Source: Cristatella mucedo (lineage: Eukaryota; Bryozoa; Phylactolaemata; Cristatellidae). From it: DNA of 64,000 nucleotides. Below are positions 58,226 to 64,000 of this stretch, piece after piece; the first letter of the stretch is position 1; each line of letters starts with the position of its first letter. The position numbers were made by a program, and so were the translations under genes. Location: positions 2,473,001 through 2,537,000 of the forward strand of contig WPIO01000030.1 in assembly GCA_009760855.2 (NCBI GenBank), given 5' to 3'. Below the pieces are notes generated by a model. That model ran no database searches and had not been told where the DNA came from. It saw only the letters and a program-made list of their open reading frames with translations.

Positions 58226-59159
58226 CATTTATTTTAACTTGCAACTCTACCGGTACCTTCACCTCACTTAAGACTTACAGGAGCAGACATCGGTGATGTA
58301 TTCAGGTTTCTTGATTGTTTTGCACTGAGCTCTCACTATGCCTCGTGCGAAAATGCCATTTTGGGCTATGGACGCGATTAATGTATGACAGCATCATTCA
58401 CAATCCATGTGCCTTAGGCCGTTTACTTCCCTGTCTTACCTTTACTCCGACAAGTACCCGAGGCAATCTATCAGGTAGTGTTGTAGTCTTGATTTCGTGA
58501 CCTGGATGAAGCAGGTTCTTGGATTCTTGCTGTTCTTTGAATCTCATGTATACTACTGGTTCAAGGGTTACCATCTTTTTAGAAATATCTGGGTAATTAA
58601 ATGTATCTGTAATTAAATGTAAAAGTAATTAAATGTATCACTGCATCCGCTTTGCTATTGGGGTTCGCAGCAGCCAATCCTTTAAATGTCCTAGTGGAAA
58701 CCAATGCCCTTGGGGGGACGTGAAGGTTGCAGCCTGGTGACTCAGGTGCTACGCTGCAGCACAAAAAGCTTCTGTTTGAGCGCAGCGGCCTCTGCCTACT
58801 TGTTAGGTTAGGTAATAATTGTGAGTTAATAATAGTTTGAAGGAATTTACACAAATCTTGAGGTTAATGGCAATAACTTTTATGAGATCACCAGTGCCTT
58901 CTCTAAGGAGTAATGGGGTTTTCCAGCTAACTAGCCTCAGCGAAAAACAAGGAAACACAAACAGACCTGATGGGGAATAGAAATTGGCAAGCATTTTTGC
59001 ATAGCTGAAAAAGATGACCAAGGCAAACGAATTAGATTTCACTGGTGACCAGGCATTGCAGCCAAACAACAAAAGCTAAATGAAGCAAGCAGTAGCCTCC
59101 AGCAAGATATAAATTTGCCGGATTTAGTTCTCATCTGGTGATTAATATCAGCGACCCCT
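58226..59159. other. Unassigned DNA
   Basis: 58603-58640 has a short GTAATTAAATGTA duplication. No exon or known repeat. Confidence 0.4.
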
Positions 59160-59245
59160 GCTCGTGGTTCAGGGAAATCTGCTAGAAATTCTAAACCTGT
59201 CTCGTGGGTTCGAGACCTGCAGCAGGCCATAGTTTATTACTTTGT
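59160..59245 (+). mobile_element. Possible third tRNA-derived SINE (SINE-3)
   Basis: GTGGTTCAGGGAAATCTG (A-box-like, 59164-59181) and GTGGGTTCGAGACCTG (good B-box, 59204-59219), spaced as in tRNA-derived SINEs. The acceptor stem is not closed and there is only one copy in the window, so the class is uncertain; a decayed tRNA gene is the alternative. Confidence 0.5.
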
Positions 59246-59489
59246 CCTTAGATAATTAATGACCCTCACGGTTATTTTATCTTCTAAATGAAAGATATGG
59301 TTAAAGCAATCAACTTTTTCTTATTTACAGACCGCGTTCTTATGATGTCTTTTCATTTAAGAACTGTAGCTTATGCAACTCTTTAGTGCTTGTTATATTC
59401 AGAGTAATAGATGCTAAACTAATTCGTTGAAGCATTTCTATTGAAGATTTTTTTAATCTCGCTAAGGCAACTATGACTCTGGCAAAAGC

Positions 59490-59585
59490 TGACAGTCCTA
59501 TGTGTAAATTGCCCAGATTCAGGTGCTCACCTTTAACGGCCATGATTGTTGGTTGAAGCCTTGCAGCATATTTAAAACTATCAGA
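59490..59585 (+). mobile_element. SINE-1-related relic
   Basis: AGGTGCTCACCTTTAACGGCCATGATTGTTGGTTGAAGCC..GCAGCATATTTAAA (in pieces 59521-59576) lines up with the decayed SINE-1 at 50265-50325. No 3' stem-loop is left. Confidence 0.4.
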
Positions 59586-60721
59586 CAAAGATTAAATTAC
59601 CTTAGGCCACTACGGGAAGGAAATCCTATAGCATGCACACATAAGCATTTCAATGCATATTTAAAACTTAATTTGAAATATTTCCATTTTGTTTGATGAT
59701 ATCAAGTATTAATTTTATGATTTAAGGTTTGTCTATCGTTTGCTGGGGTTAAATGCTTGCTCTTTCGGGATCGGATTTTTAATGATAACGGTTTCGAGCA
59801 TACGGTTTCCATCTGTTGACCACCGTTCGGACTGTACGCTTTGGACGTATTTCACAGAGCAAAAATCCACACTTTCTAGTTAATCGGTGTCGTATTAGCT
59901 GAGCCACTGCAGTTTACTTCTATTTAACAATATCTGTGCCTTCGGCAACTAAAGCAATTACCCTGGAAAACAAACTGCTTGATCTGACTATCACGCGACT
60001 ACACCCAAAGCAAAAACAGAAAAAAGTAAACTCAGCTAACAACTATAAAATATATTTATTTGCTTGTTATTCGGGAATACTTTGTCACTCTAAATCAATC
60101 TACGAGTGTAAATTGATAACTTTTTCTTCATTACATTCATGTAACTGCCACGCTAATCTAATCATGAGCATGGCTGCAGACATTGAACTAAATACCAATT
60201 ATTTATTTTCCCCGATGTGTCTAGGTCGACAAGCAGCTTTACAATTAATTCAATAATAATGAGATTTTTTGTGACTTATGACCTAGTCAGCACTACTCAG
60301 TAGTGCTGCAATAAGCTTGGTTTACCAGTCTTTCTGAAATCACTTTCCCGAACCAACGAGAATATAAAGGCAGCTATTGACAATTTCCCTTATTTACGAC
60401 TCAGCAACCCCTGCTTGCGAGATTGCTAGAGCTGTATCTTTAGTGATCGATCAATTTCGAGCTTCTGGTAGGCACATGTTGCGTGAGTTGCACTGTCACC
60501 CAACTAGTGAAAGCCATGTAATGAAAAGGGATGATTGGATGGGAAGAAAGCACTAATTAATCCTTAAAAGATGAAAGGTAGATGTCAGGGTAGACAGCAG
60601 TCAAGTGTGTTCGAGTGCCGCGAGTACTACTTAACAGATGTAAGGCCTTGCAGGTCTATAAATACTATAGCCCTCCTTTTCTATTTGCAGTGGATCCCAA
60701 TCAATTAAACTATTGAACTAA
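59586..60721. other. Unassigned DNA
   Basis: A 106-codon plus frame at 59936-60256 has no recognisable motif and no splice-supported context. Confidence 0.4.
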
Positions 60722-61150
60722 TATATGGTCACTCACTTTAGGGTCACATTATCATCATGCTAAAACCTTCACTGGCAGAAGTACATCTCAACAAGGTAAT
60801 CGTCATATCTCCTGCTCCTATGACTCAAGTCGTTGGGCTGAGTCCGATACATCCGACGATCTTGTGGAGACCGTTCCTTTGCTTTTGAGCACTAAAAGCC
60901 AAAAAATAACTACCGTCTAACGTGACAACATCCTCAGATTAAATAAATTGAAATAGCGCCTGAAAACGCCCCGGTTCGTCCCCATTTTTATCAAGGTCAG
61001 CGAGTATAGTCATCTGTGTGCTTACCCAGGCTTACGCTGTGCAACGCCATCTCTAACCGCAACGATAGCCTTCTTTACATCGTCTGTCAGGCGCCTGGAA
61101 AGATGTTGCCTTTGTTGGGTGCTATACAAGCGCCTTGTTATGATATTGCC
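60722..61150 (+). mobile_element. LINE family A relic A23
   Basis: It follows the C-terminus order in strongly decayed form: GGTCACTCACTTTAGGGTCAC (60727-60746), CTTGTGGAGACCG (60861), CTAAAAGCCAAAAAATAACTACCGTC (60892-60917), 'ACATCCTCAGATTAAATAAATTGAAA', then UTR and a decayed stem (GGCGCCTGGAAAGATG at 61090) with an ATT-like end (61145). Confidence 0.55.
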
Positions 61151-61702
61151 TATTATTATCTTCCTAGCCGAACCGCTGGGCTAATGCGGCTTTAATGCCG
61201 ATATTTAGAAAGCCTTTCAGTTCTAATCGAGAGACATCTTTGCTAAGCTTGTCTCTTTTCTCGCCCCTTTGCAGTTGCCAGATCCCATGGGAAAGTTACC
61301 CTGGCCAAGTTTAGTCTGCATATACCGGCCAGGATCATACCAACCTCACTGCTTACGCCTACGAAATGCCAGTGGTGGGCCTCTTCAGGGCTATGTGCCG
61401 CCTTTGTCATTTCCCATCCGACCACTTCCTATTCTCTGGCGGCAGTAGACAAGGAATGCTGGATTCACCTGGACAATCTTAGGGCTCCCTGGGGCTGCTG
61501 ACGGCGAAGCTCTTTTCAGTCGTCGCTGCAATGGCTCATTCTCGCTGCGGCTCAACCGAGCTGAGCTCAACTTGGGCGCTCAGGCACCTGAGAGAATAAG
61601 CAGCAGCGCTAGCTCCTCAACAATTGGTCTCTGGATGGGGAGGACATTCCGAAGTGGATACAGTGGACTGTCACTGTAAGGAGGCGCTCGGAGATGACTC
61701 TT
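61151..61702. other. Relatively GC-rich unassigned DNA
   Basis: Richer in G+C than its surroundings, with no single long frame. No motif recognised. Confidence 0.35.
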
Positions 61703-61795
61703 GCATGTAAATGCATGAAATGCAAAATGCATTGAAATGCATGAATTTGTGATGCGTTAAATGCATGCGAAATGCTCGAAATACATGAAAAAGTT
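61703..61795. repeat. ATGCAT-rich short imperfect tandem repeat
   Basis: About eight variants of AAATGCATG / GAAATGC at roughly 9-13 bp spacing. Confidence 0.8.
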
Positions 61796-63179
61796 TTGTT
61801 GCAACATCTAATTTACTGGAAATGAGTTTTCTGTAGCCATCTGGAGGGTAAAACTTGGCCTATATCGTTTCTCTTCAGAAAAAATTGTCATGTACTGATA
61901 GTGCTTGTCAAGTTCGCCATAAGGGGATTACCTTGCTTCTCCGGCTGATAAAGGGAATGTAATTTGGTATTTTTAAACCTACTATGTCGGTTCCCACTGC
62001 CACTTGTTCCTTGTCGGACTGGATTTGACTTTCAGAGCCTCACGCTCTTTCCATAGTACGCGACTAATCTTGCTGCCCCTGCGTGCCTTGGGATGTGACT
62101 TGGATTAGGCTTAGTCAGTAATAAACCGCTTACGGCCAGAGTTAGACTAAACCAGCTCTGCCAATACCGTCCCGTGGAGTCGATGGGGAAGGAATTCGAT
62201 AACCTTATCCTGAACTATTTGGTTTCATCCTGCCGGGATCACTTTCGATCGCAAGCGACCATTAACAGGTGTTTTTAGGAAACGATTCCGTTCCATGGCA
62301 ATTCTTATTTTTAGATAGTTGGACCCGTGCCAATACCATAAGTCACTATTTGATACGACAGCAAGGATATTGCACTAAAGAGCGTAGATACTGCAAGATC
62401 TCATGGTAAGCTTTCAGGGAAAGTAATTTCTGGCACAACTGAAGAGAGTAGTCGCCTTGCTAAGTTTCATTGTAGATTATCTCGGCTCATGGCGTCAGCA
62501 AACTGAAGCTATCGGAAAGCTCTATGCATACCAGCCATCGTTTGTAGACCTTAAAGGAAATCTGTGTCATAGCATAATTTGTTGAAGATAGGCTGGGGGT
62601 GAAAAATAATTCTAACTATTTACTAATTCAGGTATGAAGCTAAGACTTGCAATTCTTATAGTTCAAATCTAACATTTTAGCATGCACTGAAGTATGAAAA
62701 AATTAATTAGCTTGCTTTTGATCAACACGTTATTTAATTTTGTATTTCATGCCGATGATATTATCATTTTTCTTGCTGCTGAGTCATTTCGGCTGAACAT
62801 GTGTTTATAGACCTTAAAATTCAAATTAAATACCTATTAGTAATTTGTGGAACGATATTACGTTCTCTTAGGCAATATATAAATTAATTATATTTTTATT
62901 TGTATCTATTTATGTGGAAACGATTGAAGTTCTAAGCATTAGTTGAACATATTGTACTAATTATTCTTCATTACTCTTTAATTACCTTATCAGAAATACT
63001 TAATAAAAATCTATTAAGGTTACTTGAAGATTCGTAAGTTTAAAATTAGATGAGCGATATTTGCCTACAAGCTGGTTACAACAGTCAGCTATAAATAATA
63101 AAGATAGATCAGTCAAAGCCATCTGCGCTGAACTGAATCTCAATTTCCAGATTCGCGAGAACTAGTTGCAGGAGATAAT
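61796..63179. other. Unassigned DNA
   Basis: No gene, RNA or mobile element recognised. 62630-63110 is plain AT-rich DNA. Confidence 0.4.
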
Positions 63180-64000
63180 AACAAAATAATACATTTGCAT
63201 AGCGCCCTAAAAGAACTAAATCTCTCTCTAGGCATTTTACAGATGCTGTACATAAAGCATTACTAAATACTTAAATACTTGGTGCTAACATCCGCAAGCA
63301 GCAGGCATAGTGTAAGCAGATATATGCACGCGAAAGACGAACCACAGAGTCCCAACAAATGCTGTAATAATCAGGTGTTTTGCAAGCTTTTTTTTATTAA
63401 ATGTAGCGTCAGGAGCGTTTTGACGCGCTTCGGTAGTCAGTTTTGGCTTTGGGAGCATAGGAACAAAAGGCGTGGTCTCCAACCGCTTTGAGGTTCGTAC
63501 AAGGTAAATAGCTAAATGATTCGAGTAAGAACAGTGAGCTGTACGATTCTTCGCCTGGTGGGGGAGTAGTTTTAATAGCTAGGCTGGAGCCAGAGAATAA
63601 AGTGACTTGGAAGTAAGTGACAGAATCTTGAGGTCAATGCACTGCCTGATTATGATTCAGTACAGGTCGGTGAGAAGTGGTGTGATGTCGCAATTGCTAC
63701 GCTCACGACAGATGAGTTTAGATGCAAAGTTTTTCACCAACTGTAAGCGCTCGATTGCACATGCTGCTAGACCAGCAAGAAGTAAGTTACAGAAGTCGAG
63801 ACGGGATGTCACAAATGAGTGGATCAATTTAGATGTAGTATCCTTGTCTAAATAAGCCCGAATTTTGGCAATGTTATGGAGCTGAAAGTAGGCAGATTTG
63901 ACTTTGAAACTGATGTGGTCGTCTAATCAAAGGTCGCTTTGGAACGAGACACGTAGATTACGTGCAGATTGCATGAGATATGCTGGAGGAGCAGATTTTG
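63180..64000 (-). mobile_element. LINE family A copy A24, runs off the window
   Basis: Tail and decayed stem-loop are at 63180-63245. The UTR is of the divergent type also seen at 31038-31215. Then C-terminal blocks on the minus strand: the PGEESYSSLFLLES-like region, RDIATSHHFSPTCTES-type shifted reading, the 'SRLDFCNLLLA' region at 63800 and the 'DDHISFKVKSAYFQLHNIAK' region at about 63920-63860. The 5' part lies beyond the window edge. Confidence 0.8.

Noticed and set aside
59936-60256. 106-codon plus-strand frame
   Set aside because: No recognisable domain and unconvincing composition; isolated.

Overview
The window looks like gene-poor, AT-rich nuclear DNA of an invertebrate animal. There is no operon structure and there are no bacterial genes. 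Most of what can be recognised is degraded non-LTR retrotransposons (LINEs), tRNA-derived SINEs and microsatellites. The only convincing host coding sequence is a set of small exons, each encoding one LDL-receptor class A (LDLa) module, with eukaryotic splice signals. I cannot name the species; a marine or freshwater invertebrate is a guess from the repeat types.

Host gene(s), all on the minus strand: LDLa exons at 31597-31731, 20250-20405 and 12708-12857. Each is bounded by AG/GT splice sites, each is a multiple of three long (135, 156 and 150 bp) and each is phase 1-1, so any of them can be spliced to any other or skipped without a frame change. A candidate first coding exon at 17270-17492 has a strong start context, a short cytoplasmic-type tail, one membrane segment and a phase-1 donor that fits the LDLa acceptors. 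The simplest reading is part of a long-intron gene, or a small cluster of related genes, for LDLa-bearing membrane or secreted proteins, possibly with alternative promoters. An orphan minus-strand reading frame lies at 11672-12094.

Mobile DNA: LINE family A (CR1/L2-like reverse transcriptase, 3' stem-loop, ATT-repeat tail) has about 25 copies or fragments on both strands; the best preserved is at 50823-52714. LINE family B (a second CR1/L2-like family) has about 8 fragments, mainly at 885-4625, 7005-9470, 17575-19010, 29270-29850 and 48868-49225. SINE-1 carries a 3' end matching the LINE A stem-loop, as expected of a SINE that borrows the LINE A machinery. SINE-2 and a possible SINE-3 are also present. 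Several SINEs lie inside LINE copies, which gives a relative order of insertion. A short hAT-like element is at 610-785.

The most striking structure is a large inverted repeat, 17813-18771 against 19011-19969: two 959-bp arms with four mismatches found by eye, all in the outer 200 bp, around a 239-bp spacer that is a LINE B 3' fragment. It lies between the candidate first exon and the middle LDLa exon. Long stretches between these features (for example 12860-14530, 15490-17250, 40540-42770, 61150-63180) hold nothing I can identify.
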